Assembly: GCA_009774155.1 (NCBI GenBank)
Contig: VSNE01000024.1
Location: forward strand, 1 to 15,605
Origin: Lachnospiraceae bacterium
GTDB taxonomy: Bacteria; Bacillota; Clostridia; Lachnospirales; Lachnospiraceae
Length of the DNA stretch: 15,605 bases
Reading direction: 5' to 3'
Below, piece after piece: positions 7,328 to 15,583 of this stretch (positions within the stretch are counted from its first letter, which is position 1; every line of letters begins with the position of its first letter). The position numbers and the translations under genes were made by a program. Under the pieces are notes generated by a model, which searched no databases, was not told where the DNA came from, and saw nothing but the letters and a program-made list of their open reading frames with translations.

Positions 7328-9250
7328 CTAGATATCCAGTTCCGCGTCTACCGCATTTTCATAGATAAACTGCCTCCTGGGCGGAACCTCCGTACCCATC
7401 AGCATTTCAGTCACGGAGGAAGCAAGTCTTGCGTCCTCAATCTCTACCAGCTTCAGTCTCCGGTGTTCCGGGTCCATAGTTGTCTCCCAAAGCTGCTGTG
7501 CATCCATCTCTCCAAGACCCTTGTAGCGCTGCAGGGTAAACGATCCCGTATGCTTCTTACGGTACTTTTCCAGCGCCTTGTCATCATACAGATATTCTTC
7601 CTTTCCTCTGGACGGGATAGCTTTATACAGAGGAGGCATCGCGATATACACATGTCCTTCATAGATGAGCTCCGGCATAAAACGATAAAACAGAGTCAGA
7701 AGCAGTGTACTGATATGCGCTCCGTCCACGTCTGCATCCGCCATAATAATAATTTTGTCATAACGCAGCTTCGTAATGTCAAAATCATTGCCGTAGCCCT
7801 CGGAAAATCCGCAGCCAAAGGCGTTGATCATAGTCTTAATCTCCGCATTGGCCAAAACCTTGTCAATACTGGCCTTCTCCACATTCAGAATCTTACCGCG
7901 TATGGGCAGGATTGCCTGATAAGCCCGGTTCCTGGCAGTCTTGGCAGATCCCCCCGCGGAATCACCCTCCACGATAAAAATTTCACATTTGGAAGCATCC
8001 CGGCTCTCACAGTTTGCCAGTTTTCCATTGGAGTCAAAGGAAAATTTTTGTCTGGTCAAAAGATTTGTCTTGGCCCGTTCTTCGGTTTTACGGATCTTTG
8101 CCGCTTTTTCTGCACAGCCGATAACGGATTTTAATGTTTCCAGATTCCGGTCAAAATACCGCTGAATCTCCTCCCCTGCCACCTTGGACGTGGCTTTGGA
8201 AGCATCCTGATTGTCCAGCTTGGTCTTTGTCTGCCCTTCAAACCGGGGAGCCGGATGCTTGATGGAAATAACCGCCGTCATGCCGTTGCGCACATCCGCT
8301 CCAGTAAAATTCGGGTCCTTTTCCTTTAAAATGCCCAGCTCTCTGGCGTAAGCATTAATAACGGTCGTGAATATGGTCTTAAACCCGGTAATATGGGTTC
8401 CTCCCTCCGCATTGTAAATATTATTGCAGAAGCCAAGTACGTTCTCATGGAATTCGTTAATGTACTGGAACGCTCCCTCCACGGTAATCCCTTCACATTC
8501 GCCTTTAAAATAAACCACATCATGAATCGCTTCCTGAGAATGGTTGATATCCTTGACAAAGCCGACCAGGCCGTCCGGTTCGTGAAACACAATCCGCTCT
8601 GTCTCCGATGCCCGGCGATCCTCAAAAATAATGGTCAGTTCGGGATTCAGATAAGCCGTTTCATGCATCCGGCTTTTTACCTCCTCCGCCTTAAACCGGG
8701 TCTTTTCAAAAATCTCCGGATCAGGCAGGAAGTTAATCTTTGTACCGGTCTTTTTCGTTTTTCCGATAATCGGAAGCAGGCCGTCTGTCAGCTCCAGCGT
8801 CGGACTGCCCTGTTTATAATGGTCATGATGAATAAATCCGTCCCTCGATACTTCAATATCCAGATAGGAAGACAGTGCATTCACCACAGAGGAGCCGACT
8901 CCGTGAAGGCCTCCGCTGGTTTTATATACGGAATCATCAAATTTACCGCCTGCGTGCAGTGTTGTGAATACAAGACGCTCTGCAGACATCCCTTTCGCAT
9001 GCATCCCTACCGGTATTCCCCGGCCATTGTCACTGACCGTACAGGAGCCGTCCTTCTCCAGGTATACCTCTATCTGACTGCAAAAGCCTGCCAAATGTTC
9101 ATCTACAGAGTTATCCACTATCTCATAAATCAGATGATTCAAGCCCTTCGTCGAAACACTGCCGATGTACATACCGGGCCTTTTCCGAACCGCCTCCAGA
9201 CCCTCCAGGACAGAAATACTGTCCGCATCATAGGTGTTATTGTTTATCAT
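7328..9250 (-). CDS. parE: Type IIA topoisomerase subunit B (ParE-like, topoisomerase IV)
   Basis: A 640-residue ATPase subunit. The GHKL ATPase domain has YEIVDNSVDEHLAG (catalytic Glu43, Mg-binding Asn47), SDNGRGIPVG (about 73-82) and the glycine lid SGGLHGVGSSVVNALS (about 112-127). The transducer domain carries the QTK loop near 340. The TOPRIM domain has VEGDSAGGSA (Glu428) and MADADVDGAH (Asp505, Asp507, Asp509), the Mg-binding residues for strand cleavage. The tail has the conserved YKGLGEMDAQQLWETTMDP. The 640-residue length without a gyrase-type insert fits both ParE and Firmicute GyrB. The partner's lack of a GyrA box favours topoisomerase IV. An AAAGGAG sequence lies nine nt upstream of the ATG. 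It is first in the operon with the ParC-like gene and the HAD gene, driven by the promoter at 9329-9357. Confidence 0.88.
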   Translation of the reverse strand: MINNNTYDADSISVLEGLEAVRKRPGMYIGSVSTKGLNHLIYEIVDNSVDEHLAGFCSQIEVYLEKDGSCTVSDNGRGIPVGMHAKGMSAERLVFTTLHAGGKFDDSVYKTSGGLHGVGSSVVNALSSYLDIEVSRDGFIHHDHYKQGSPTLELTDGLLPIIGKTKKTGTKINFLPDPEIFEKTRFKAEEVKSRMHETAYLNPELTIIFEDRRASETERIVFHEPDGLVGFVKDINHSQEAIHDVVYFKGECEGITVEGAFQYINEFHENVLGFCNNIYNAEGGTHITGFKTIFTTVINAYARELGILKEKDPNFTGADVRNGMTAVISIKHPAPRFEGQTKTKLDNQDASKATSKVAGEEIQRYFDRNLETLKSVIGCAEKAAKIRKTEERAKTNLLTRQKFSFDSNGKLANCESRDASKCEIFIVEGDSAGGSAKTARNRAYQAILPIRGKILNVEKASIDKVLANAEIKTMINAFGCGFSEGYGNDFDITKLRYDKIIIMADADVDGAHISTLLLTLFYRFMPELIYEGHVYIAMPPLYKAIPSRGKEEYLYDDKALEKYRKKHTGSFTLQRYKGLGEMDAQQLWETTMDPEHRRLKLVEIEDARLASSVTEMLMGTEVPPRRQFIYENAVDAELDI

Positions 9251-9280
9251 AAATTCTGCTCCTTTAACCTAAACCCTGAT

Positions 9281-9297
9281 GCGCCTCCTTGCGGCGC
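9281..9297. other. GC-rich leader stem-loop upstream of parE
   Basis: In the roughly 70-nt leader of the parE transcript, GCGCC and GGCGC (9281-9285 and 9293-9297) can form a five-base-pair GC stem. Its 7-nt loop contains an AAGGA Shine-Dalgarno-like core with no start codon at suitable distance. No U-tract follows, so it is not a terminator. Any regulatory role is open. Confidence 0.3.
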
Positions 9298-9328
9298 CCG
9301 AACACACATAAGTAAAAACACAGGTTAT

Positions 9329-9357
9329 AGTATACATAGTTTTGAAAAAAATAACAA
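9329..9357 (-). promoter_or_regulatory. Sigma-A promoter of the parE-parC operon
   Basis: On the minus strand, TTGTTA (9352-9357) and TATACT (9329-9334) are separated by exactly 17 nt, a good vegetative promoter. Transcription would begin near 9322, leaving a leader of about 70 nt before the parE ATG at 9250. Confidence 0.65.
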
Positions 9358-9393
9358 GAGAAAAGAATTGTGTCTGTTTTCACATGCACGCAA

Positions 9394-9434
9394 AAAACGA
9401 CCCTCTGCGGTATCCTGCCGCAGAAGGCCGTTTT
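9394..9434 (-). terminator. Intrinsic terminator after glgD
   Basis: TCTGCGG (9404-9410) pairs with CCGCAGA (9418-9424) around a 7-nt loop. The stem extends, with two mismatches, through CC/GG and AAAACG/CGTTTT out to 9394-9434. Reading minus, the hairpin ends in a T-run (9397-9392). It lies 8 bp after the glgD stop and separates it from the parE promoter. The symmetric A/T flanks could allow function in both directions. Confidence 0.8.
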
Positions 9435-9441
9435 CTATTTC

Positions 9442-10557
9442 TTATACAGCATCATTTCTCTTCACATATCCCGGAGCCTGCGGATCTGCAATCAGCTCTT
9501 TCATCTTTGTAACCTTTGCATTCTTGTCCACAACCTGTCCTTCAATATGTACATCCTCTCCAATCACTGCACTGGTGAGAATCACGCAGTTCTTTACAAC
9601 TGCCCCCGGTTTTATGACACAGCCTCTTCCGATCACGGAGTTCTCAACCGTTCCTTCAATCACGCAGCCGTTAGCCAGGAACGAACCCTTTACCTTCGCA
9701 GAATCAAAATACTGGGTCGGGCAGGAATCATTGGTACGGGTGTAGATCGGCCACGCTTCGCTGAACAGACTTCTTGCTGTCTTAAGATCCACCAGTGACA
9801 TATTTGCATCATAGTAGCTCTTGAAATCTGTGATCGGAGCAAAGAATCCTTTATGGGCAACACCGCGGATATCCAGCTCACCGCATTTTTCATTGACAAT
9901 CATCCTCAGTGTATACATAGAGGAGATTTTCTGCGCTTCCTTCAAAAGGTCAATGAATACCTCTTTCTTCATAATATAGGTATCCATAAAAATGTTCCGG
10001 CTTTTGGCACTGCCGCTGTTCCGCTCAAAGGAGGCAACCCCCTTCTGACGGTTCAGATTTACACAGTAGCAGTTCTGATATGCTTCCTTTGCATTGTCCA
10101 CGGAATGATACAGTACCGTTACATCTGCCTCGGACTCCACATGCGTCTTTAAAAGGGCGCTGAAATCCTGTGTATAGACCATATAGCCGGGAGCAATCAC
10201 CACATGGGTATTGGATGCCTTTTCAATATGCTCCAGATTATCCAGATACGCTTTCACATCCGTATTATAATAATTATTCTCCCCGGAGGAATCCGCGAAC
10301 ATCATATGTAAATATCCGCTCTTGGAGTTGATATTGAAATGTCTTCCGGTTCCAATATGCTCTACTAAAGACTGCGGTTTTCTTCTGATATATACCTGAA
10401 TCCGGTCAATGCCGCTGTTCGACATATTGGAGATCGGAAAATCAACCACACGATATCTGCCAAGAAAGGAGAATGCAGGGATTGAACGATAAGTTTCCAT
10501 CCCCTCCACCCAGATATGGTTCTCTGAAAAACTTATAATTCCTAATGCTCTTGCCAT
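9442..10557 (-). CDS. glgD: Glucose-1-phosphate adenylyltransferase regulatory subunit GlgD
   Basis: A 371-residue nucleotidyltransferase-fold protein with a C-terminal left-handed beta-helix (about 285-355, hexapeptide-like repeats such as VIEGTVENSVIGRGCVIKPGAVV). The N-terminus keeps the family's RYRVVDFPISNMSNSGI (about 34-50). The glycine-rich nucleotide loop of GlgC is replaced by GIISFSENHIWVEGME, so the GGxGxRL motif is absent. This is the hallmark of GlgD, which pairs with GlgC in Firmicutes and modifies its activity rather than being a full catalyst. GlgD follows GlgC after only 6 nt, and its AAAGGGG ribosome site overlaps the end of glgC. A terminator follows at 9394-9434, so the unit ends here. 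The other glycogen genes (glgA, glgB, glgP) are not in the window. Confidence 0.92.
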   Translation of the reverse strand: MARALGIISFSENHIWVEGMETYRSIPAFSFLGRYRVVDFPISNMSNSGIDRIQVYIRRKPQSLVEHIGTGRHFNINSKSGYLHMMFADSSGENNYYNTDVKAYLDNLEHIEKASNTHVVIAPGYMVYTQDFSALLKTHVESEADVTVLYHSVDNAKEAYQNCYCVNLNRQKGVASFERNSGSAKSRNIFMDTYIMKKEVFIDLLKEAQKISSMYTLRMIVNEKCGELDIRGVAHKGFFAPITDFKSYYDANMSLVDLKTARSLFSEAWPIYTRTNDSCPTQYFDSAKVKGSFLANGCVIEGTVENSVIGRGCVIKPGAVVKNCVILTSAVIGEDVHIEGQVVDKNAKVTKMKELIADPQAPGYVKRNDAV

Positions 10558-10563
10558 ATGTTT

Positions 10564-11700
10564 CTACCCCTTTACATTTTTCGCTACCAGTTCAATATGC
10601 TCGCTGTCCGCACTGCCGACAACCGCCTGGCTACCAATCTTCACTCCGTCTGCAATCAGGACGCGCTGTACCACTGCTCCCTCTTCCACAACTGCTCCCG
10701 GCATAAGAACGCTGTCAATCACTTTTGCGCCCTGTCCAACCTTTGCTCCGGTAAACAGCACCGAATTCTTTACTTCACCCTCTACGACACAGCCCTGGGT
10801 GATAAATGCGCGTTTTACATCTGCATCCTCAGAAATGTACTGCGGAAGCGCCGGAATATCCTCCGTATAAATCTTCCATGTACGGTCGTCCAAATCCAGA
10901 CCGTTCTTCTTGTCCAAAAGATCCATGTTCGCTTCCCACAGAGAATCGATGGTTCCTACATCCTTCCAGTAACCCTTGAATTTATAGGCAAACAGTCTTT
11001 TTCCGTCATTCAGAAGCGCCGGAATAATATCCTTGCCGAAATCATGGTTGGATTCTTCGTTCTTCATATCTGCAACCAGCATCTTACGGAGCAGCTTCCA
11101 GTTAAAAATATAGATGCCCATGGATGCAAGATTGCTCTTCGGCTCTGCCGGCTTCTCTTCAAACTCCACGATACGCCCGGTTTCCGGGTCCGTATTCATG
11201 ATGCCGAAGCGGCTCGCTTCTTTTATAGGCACCTCGATTACCGCGATGGTTGCATCCGCGTTATTATCTTTATGGGCCTGAAGCATCTTTGAGTAGTTCA
11301 TTTTATAAATATGGTCGCCGGAAAGGATCAGCATATATTCCGGATCGTAATTATCCACAAAGTCAATGTTCTGGGAAATTGCATCTGCAGTTCCTCTGTA
11401 AACATCCAGGTTCGCATCCGCCTTTTCACGCGGAGGAAGAACAAATACGCCGCTGTCACGGGAATCCAGTCCCCACTGACTGCCTCCCGCCACATAACTG
11501 TTCAAAAGAACGGATTCATACTGAGTCAGTACGCCAACCACATCAATACCGCTGTTTGCACAGTTACTTAAAGGAAAATCAATAATCCGATATTTCCCGC
11601 CGTATGAAACAGCCGGTTTTGCAACTTTATTGGTAAGATCATGCAGTCGGGAACCGCGCCCGCCGGCTAAAATCATTGCCAACATATTATTTTGTTTCAT
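10564..11700 (-). CDS. glgC: Glucose-1-phosphate adenylyltransferase catalytic subunit GlgC
   Basis: A 378-residue enzyme that makes ADP-glucose from ATP and glucose-1-phosphate, the committed step of bacterial glycogen synthesis. It has the nucleotide loop LAGGRGSRL (11-19), KVAKPA (25-30), [19 protein letters not shown] (34-52), the metal-site segment LSGDHIY (126-132) and the sugar-phosphate-binding [18 protein letters not shown] (180-197). A C-terminal beta-helix domain follows (about 290-375). Length matches Bacillus-type GlgC (about 380) rather than the longer clostridial form near 420. It is the first gene of a two-gene operon with glgD. A near-consensus promoter lies at 11733-11761, and an AGAGGA sequence precedes the ATG. 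Confidence 0.95.
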   Translation of the reverse strand: MKQNNMLAMILAGGRGSRLHDLTNKVAKPAVSYGGKYRIIDFPLSNCANSGIDVVGVLTQYESVLLNSYVAGGSQWGLDSRDSGVFVLPPREKADANLDVYRGTADAISQNIDFVDNYDPEYMLILSGDHIYKMNYSKMLQAHKDNNADATIAVIEVPIKEASRFGIMNTDPETGRIVEFEEKPAEPKSNLASMGIYIFNWKLLRKMLVADMKNEESNHDFGKDIIPALLNDGKRLFAYKFKGYWKDVGTIDSLWEANMDLLDKKNGLDLDDRTWKIYTEDIPALPQYISEDADVKRAFITQGCVVEGEVKNSVLFTGAKVGQGAKVIDSVLMPGAVVEEGAVVQRVLIADGVKIGSQAVVGSADSEHIELVAKNVKG

Positions 11701-11732
11701 AGAAAGGTCCTCTCTTTCATTTATATAGAATA

Positions 11733-11761
11733 ATTATACAATTATCTTAAAAAAAATGCAA
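11733..11761 (-). promoter_or_regulatory. Sigma-A promoter of glgCD
   Basis: On the minus strand, TTGCAT (11756-11761) and a perfect TATAAT (11733-11738) are separated by 17 nt, giving a leader of about 25 nt before the glgC ATG at 11700. Upstream, short A-tracts recur at 9-12 bp spacing (11762-11797), consistent with an UP element or bent DNA. Confidence 0.75.
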
Positions 11762-11797
11762 TTTTCACTTCCATTTTCGCAATTTTGCACAATTTTT

Positions 11798-12013
11798 CAT
11801 TAAAAAACCAATATTTTACATGCTTAATATGTGCATTTTCACCATCACTCTTTGTCCTTTAAAATATTATGCCTGTACCGGAAAAAGTATCCCGTCCGGC
11901 AGCCTGATTTTTTCTGTTTTTTTCTGCAATAAGACAATCTCTTTTCCAAAAAAGTCCGTTTTCCGCCTCCAAAAAACAGGCATCTGAGAAGCTTCCAAAA
12001 AAATAAAAAAATT
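11798..12013. other. AT-rich intergenic region between divergent units
   Basis: This is the central part of the 389-bp gap between glgC and the plus-strand gene. It is rich in homopolymer A and T runs and has no supported gene on either strand. A weak stem (CCGGA/TCCGG, about 11879-11900) is not followed by a U-tract. No riboswitch or small RNA was recognised. Confidence 0.4.
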
Positions 12014-12041
12014 TAATCTTTCCTTTACTGTATGCCGATAT
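12014..12041 (+). promoter_or_regulatory. Candidate sigma-D/FliA (sigma-28) promoter
   Basis: GCCGATAT at 12034-12041 is a perfect match to the -10 element of Bacillus-type SigD promoters (TAAA-N14 to 16-GCCGATAT). TAATCTTT at 12014-12021 resembles the -35 (TAAAGTTT) with a 16-nt gap counted from TAAT. No sigma-A promoter with acceptable spacing is visible here. Transcription would start about 40 nt before the ATG at 12090. The -35 has one mismatch in the core TAAA, so activity needs proof. Confidence 0.5.
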
Positions 12042-12089
12042 ATAAAATAGAAAGCATAAGAACAGATTCAGAAAGGAAAGGCGGTTCGT

Positions 12090-13367
12090 ATGATAAAGGT
12101 ACAGATTTCAGAATCAGGCGGCAAAAATGCTGTGCCTGGTATACGCAGAAGGGCGGCAAAAGCGCCGGCAGACAACGCGCGCAGGACTTCAAAAACCGAA
12201 ACGCAGACCGGGCAGGACAAAACACCTTCATTCCGAATTGACAGCTTTGAGCGCTCACCCTTTCATATGCCCACGGAACTGTCAGGCATAACAGGGATAG
12301 AACTCCCGAAGGAAAAACTCAAAGAATTGTCCGGAGAGCTAAAGCTGGCAGAATTCCACCACCACTATATTGACTGGGAGGATACGGAGGCTTCTTTTTC
12401 AGAGAACAGCGAAATAAGCATAGAGGACTCTCAGCTTCTGAACCATAGAGTGAACAGGATCGCCGCCCTTTATGTTACCTCCAAAAACAGAATTGAAAAA
12501 GAATACGGGGAGGACGAAGAAAAGCTTGCCGAAAATATAAACCGGTTAGATGCTCTGTTTCAGAAGACCAGACGGCGCCTGACGGATTCTTACGGAAGAA
12601 CAGTAGGAAGCTTTTATGAAAATATGGGCAATAAGGGCGTCAAAAGCCGGATGTGCGAAAGTCTTGCCCGGGAGATTGACCGGAGACTGGATGATTATGA
12701 AGCTCTTGCCGAACGGATTCATCTTAAGGACAATCAATTTTACGGAAGCTGGCAGACGAGCAATGAGAACGATACTATGCTGTTTCAGAGCGTTTTGGAG
12801 ATACAGGAGCGAAGCGGCACGGCTCCCGCAGGACCTTCTGAGGGGGAGCAGGCCGAATACAGTCTGAAGGAGCTGCAGGCCGCCGGAGCTGCTGCAAAGC
12901 TCTCCGGACAGATAGAGCAGACAGGGCTGCCGGCCACCGACGATTATCATCTGGGACTTGATATGGCCATCCGTTATATGAAATTATCCAGTGTGCTTCA
13001 ACATATCGGGGTCGGCCGGCAGATGTCCTCCATGATTCTGGGAGCCTTTGAAAACTGCCTTGACCAGCATTCCGGCATGGCTCTGACACAGGAAGGCGAT
13101 GTCTCAAAGATCTTCAACTATACCGTCAGCCAGTACGAAAAAACAGGAGATATCTCGCTGGCAGTCAGAAAAGGGGCCGCCGAATATATCGGTATTGATT
13201 TTTTCCTTCTGTCTTTAAGAGATAATCAAAAGGTTCAAATGGCAGAAGCTACCCGTTATCAGTTTCATATCAATAATTTTATAAGAAACCTGCGGGAAAA
13301 TGACAGCCAGGAAATCTGGTGGCTTTTTGCGGACCAAAATATAAGCGCCTTTCAGATGAAGGCATAA
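12090..13367 (+). CDS. Uncharacterised soluble protein, possible sigma-28 regulon member
   Basis: I do not recognise this 425-residue protein. It has no signal peptide, no membrane helix and no enzyme motif that I can identify. Residues 1-60 are basic, Ser/Thr/Ala-rich and probably disordered. About 70-215 is highly charged and helical, likely coiled coil (EKLAENINRLDALFQKTRRR, then CESLAREIDRRLDDYEALAE). A polar linker with GTAPAGPSEGEQ (about 243-254) leads to a second helical domain (about 258-415, including RYMKLSSVLQHIGVGRQMSS and RYQFHINNFIRNLREND). The start is supported by AAAGGAAAGGCGG just upstream. It is the only complete plus-strand gene here, stands alone, and its 3' end overlaps the extended nrdD frame by 16 bp. 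The upstream GCCGATAT element hints at co-regulation with motility or autolysin genes. That is inference; function unknown. Confidence 0.8.
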   Translation: MIKVQISESGGKNAVPGIRRRAAKAPADNARRTSKTETQTGQDKTPSFRIDSFERSPFHMPTELSGITGIELPKEKLKELSGELKLAEFHHHYIDWEDTEASFSENSEISIEDSQLLNHRVNRIAALYVTSKNRIEKEYGEDEEKLAENINRLDALFQKTRRRLTDSYGRTVGSFYENMGNKGVKSRMCESLAREIDRRLDDYEALAERIHLKDNQFYGSWQTSNENDTMLFQSVLEIQERSGTAPAGPSEGEQAEYSLKELQAAGAAAKLSGQIEQTGLPATDDYHLGLDMAIRYMKLSSVLQHIGVGRQMSSMILGAFENCLDQHSGMALTQEGDVSKIFNYTVSQYEKTGDISLAVRKGAAEYIGIDFFLLSLRDNQKVQMAEATRYQFHINNFIRNLRENDSQEIWWLFADQNISAFQMKA

Positions 13368-15574
13368 ATCAAAAAAACCACAGCCGCCCGCTCCCCGGGC
13401 GGCTGTGATACAATCAGTCTGTCACCCCTTTGACCTTTTTCCAAAGAAACCCTTTCCGCAATCTCCGCCATTTTGGCCGCATTCAGGCGTGTATCGCCCT
13501 TCACACGGGAATAGGACAAATATCCGTTCATACGGTCAATTTTGGTCAGATTCTTACTTCCGCACTTGGGGCAGACATCCATATCCAACTCCTGATGACC
13601 GCAGTTATCGCAGTAGGCAAGCGACAGATTCACGCCTTCATAGAAGCCTTTTTTCATAGCCCTGCGCACCAGGGTTCGGACCGCCTCTTTATTGTAGCCC
13701 ACCGGATAGCGCACATACTGAATCTTGCCTCCGTTGCAGAGCTCCCAAAACCGGCCCTCGCTGTCCTGCTTTTCAATAGGAGTCATATCCTCCGTTACAT
13801 GGCAGTGAAAGCTGTTGCTTACGTACGGACGATCCGAGACATTCTCCACAATTCCGTATTTTTTGCGGAATTGTTCAATCTGCAGACCGCAGAGACTCTC
13901 CGCCGGAGTTCCGTAGATGGCATAAAGGTTGCCGTCCTCCTCCTTGAACTGAGTTACTTTTTTATTAATATACTGCATAACCTCCAATGCGAACTGCCCG
14001 TCCTCCCGGATGGATTTTCCGTTGTACAATTCCTGCAGCTCATTCAGCGCCGTAATTCCAAATGAAGAAGTCATAGGCTTTAAAAGAGGTTTAATTTTAT
14101 CATGGGGATTTAAGTGTCCGCCGTAAAAGCCGCCCTCACAATAAGCCAGAGGGTTCGTGGATGCACGCATCTCTCCCAGGTAATCATAGGTGCGGATATG
14201 CAGGTTCCGAATCATCTCCAGGTAATAGTCCAGCACCTCGTAGAAATCCCGGTTTTCAGAACGGGACTGCGCCAAAATCATCGGAAGATGCAGACTGACC
14301 GCGCCTACATTAAAGCGGCCTACAAATACCGGCTTATCCTCCTCGTCGGCGGGCTTCATTCCCCCTCTCTCATACCAGGGACTTAAAAAAGCGCGGCAGC
14401 CCATGGGGCTGATAACTCTTTTATACTTTTTATACATATCGGAAATGTAGCCTTCCCCGCTCATGGACAGCCAGTCCGGATACATAGTTTTTGATGAGCA
14501 CTCAATTCCGGCTTCAAATACATCCTCGCAGCTGCCGCCTTCTCCATGGATTGCTTCATCATACAAAAAGACAATCTTCGGAAAAAGCACCGGCTTTTTA
14601 TTGCCCGGCCTGCCCTGTCCTTCCTGATGAACCTGGAGAAGGGAAATATTGCACATCTTTGCAAAACGTTCCTCGCCCAGTCCCATAGTCACCGTTACAA
14701 ATGGATAATCTCCCCTGGAGGAACCGACGGTATTCAGCTTATATTCAATGCCCTGCCAGCCCTGGTCAAAATCCCGGTGAACCTTGTTCATCGCATAGAC
14801 CTCTGCCTTTTCCTCTGCTCCCTTCCAGGACGGGTCCGCATAAGACAAAAATTCATTATAGTATTTGGTATAGCTCTTCTCCGCATAGGGAGCCAGCACC
14901 TTGTCCACCTCCGGTACGGTAAAACCGCCGTACTGCTGCGCCGCTGTGCTTAAAATAATATCTCCCATAACGTCAAACGCCGTATCCAGCGTTTTCGGCT
15001 CATTATACCATACATTACCCATCTCAAAACCGCCGGTCAGCACATTTCCGATATCAAACAGACAGCAGTTCATCGTATCCAGACGGGCCGACTGGTCATG
15101 AATATAAATATAACCGTCCCTGCATGCCTGCAGCTCATTGCGGTTCATAAAGAACTTCCGGTACAGCTCCTTGTTCAGTTCATTGAATATCAGACTTCTT
15201 TTTGTGGCTACCAGCGCGCTGTCTGTATTCGCATTGCTCTTATCGCCAATATAACGGATAGACTGGCTCTTTGTATACACATCGTCCATCATATGCACAA
15301 AATCTTTTTTGTAATTCCGGTAATCCCGATAGCTCTTTGCCACTGCCGGATTCACCCGCTCCAATGCTCCCTCAACAATATTGTGCATATCCTGAATATC
15401 AATTCCTTCTTTTCCAAGAGACTCTGCCCTCTCCCGCGCAAACCTGCAGATATAGGCAGTCTCCTCGTCCGAAAATTTATACAAAATACGGGCCGCAGAT
15501 TTGTTCACTGCATTCACGATTTTTTCCACATTGAAATTCTCTCTTGTACCATCCTTTTTGATTACATACAACAT
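13352..15574 (-). CDS. nrdD: Anaerobic (class III) ribonucleoside-triphosphate reductase, 3' end extended
   Basis: A 740-residue glycyl-radical enzyme that reduces ribonucleoside triphosphates to dNTPs under anoxia. An ATP-cone regulatory domain occupies about 2-93 (MLYVIKKDGTRENFNVEKIV). The catalytic barrel includes TMNCCLFDIGNVLTGGF (about 168-184) and GIECSSKTMYPDWLSM, which probably carry the active-site cysteines. A C-terminal zinc site has four cysteines (CDNCGHQ, CPKCGS), and the radical glycine lies in RMNGYLSYS (about Gly684). The ATG at 15574 is preferred over a TTG one codon earlier, with GGGGTG just upstream. The family usually ends some 25-30 residues after the glycine, about at AERVSL. 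Here the frame continues for 30 more residues through its own terminator and into the 3' end of the neighbour, so a frameshift or lost stop is likely. No nrdG activase gene is next to it in the window. Confidence 0.9.
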   Translation of the reverse strand: MLYVIKKDGTRENFNVEKIVNAVNKSAARILYKFSDEETAYICRFARERAESLGKEGIDIQDMHNIVEGALERVNPAVAKSYRDYRNYKKDFVHMMDDVYTKSQSIRYIGDKSNANTDSALVATKRSLIFNELNKELYRKFFMNRNELQACRDGYIYIHDQSARLDTMNCCLFDIGNVLTGGFEMGNVWYNEPKTLDTAFDVMGDIILSTAAQQYGGFTVPEVDKVLAPYAEKSYTKYYNEFLSYADPSWKGAEEKAEVYAMNKVHRDFDQGWQGIEYKLNTVGSSRGDYPFVTVTMGLGEERFAKMCNISLLQVHQEGQGRPGNKKPVLFPKIVFLYDEAIHGEGGSCEDVFEAGIECSSKTMYPDWLSMSGEGYISDMYKKYKRVISPMGCRAFLSPWYERGGMKPADEEDKPVFVGRFNVGAVSLHLPMILAQSRSENRDFYEVLDYYLEMIRNLHIRTYDYLGEMRASTNPLAYCEGGFYGGHLNPHDKIKPLLKPMTSSFGITALNELQELYNGKSIREDGQFALEVMQYINKKVTQFKEEDGNLYAIYGTPAESLCGLQIEQFRKKYGIVENVSDRPYVSNSFHCHVTEDMTPIEKQDSEGRFWELCNGGKIQYVRYPVGYNKEAVRTLVRRAMKKGFYEGVNLSLAYCDNCGHQELDMDVCPKCGSKNLTKIDRMNGYLSYSRVKGDTRLNAAKMAEIAERVSLEKGQRGDRLIVSQPPGERAAVVFLIYAFI
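13371..13407 (-). terminator. Strong intrinsic terminator inside the nrdD reading frame
   Basis: CACAGCCGCCCG (13379-13390) pairs perfectly with CGGGCGGCTGTG (13396-13407), a 12-bp GC-rich stem with a 5-nt loop. Reading minus, seven Ts follow at once (13377-13371). On the plus strand there is no U-tract, so it chiefly terminates nrdD transcripts. The hairpin also lies 11 bp past the stop of the plus-strand gene. The open nrdD frame passes through it and stops only at 13352-13354. Confidence 0.9.
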
Positions 15575-15583
15575 CAATTCACC

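Noticed and set aside
5929..8134. Plus-strand open frames of nearly 300 codons opposite parC and parE (5929-6822, 7274-8134).
   Set aside because: They are antisense to conserved topoisomerase genes, have no ribosome-binding site and have no recognisable product.
9249..9311. A 20-codon leader frame (minus strand, ATG at about 9311) ending in TGA overlapping the parE ATG.
   Set aside because: There is no Shine-Dalgarno sequence before its start and no sign of an attenuator. The overlap is probably chance.
8393..9745. A 450-codon open frame on the plus strand, antisense to the parE and glgD region.
   Set aside because: It overlaps two certain genes and the promoter and terminator between them. 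The translation has no domain logic and is rich in Cys, His and Arg as expected for an antisense shadow.
15575..15577. TTG one codon upstream as the nrdD start.
   Set aside because: The adjacent ATG at 15574 is the common start codon and keeps suitable spacing from GGGGTG.
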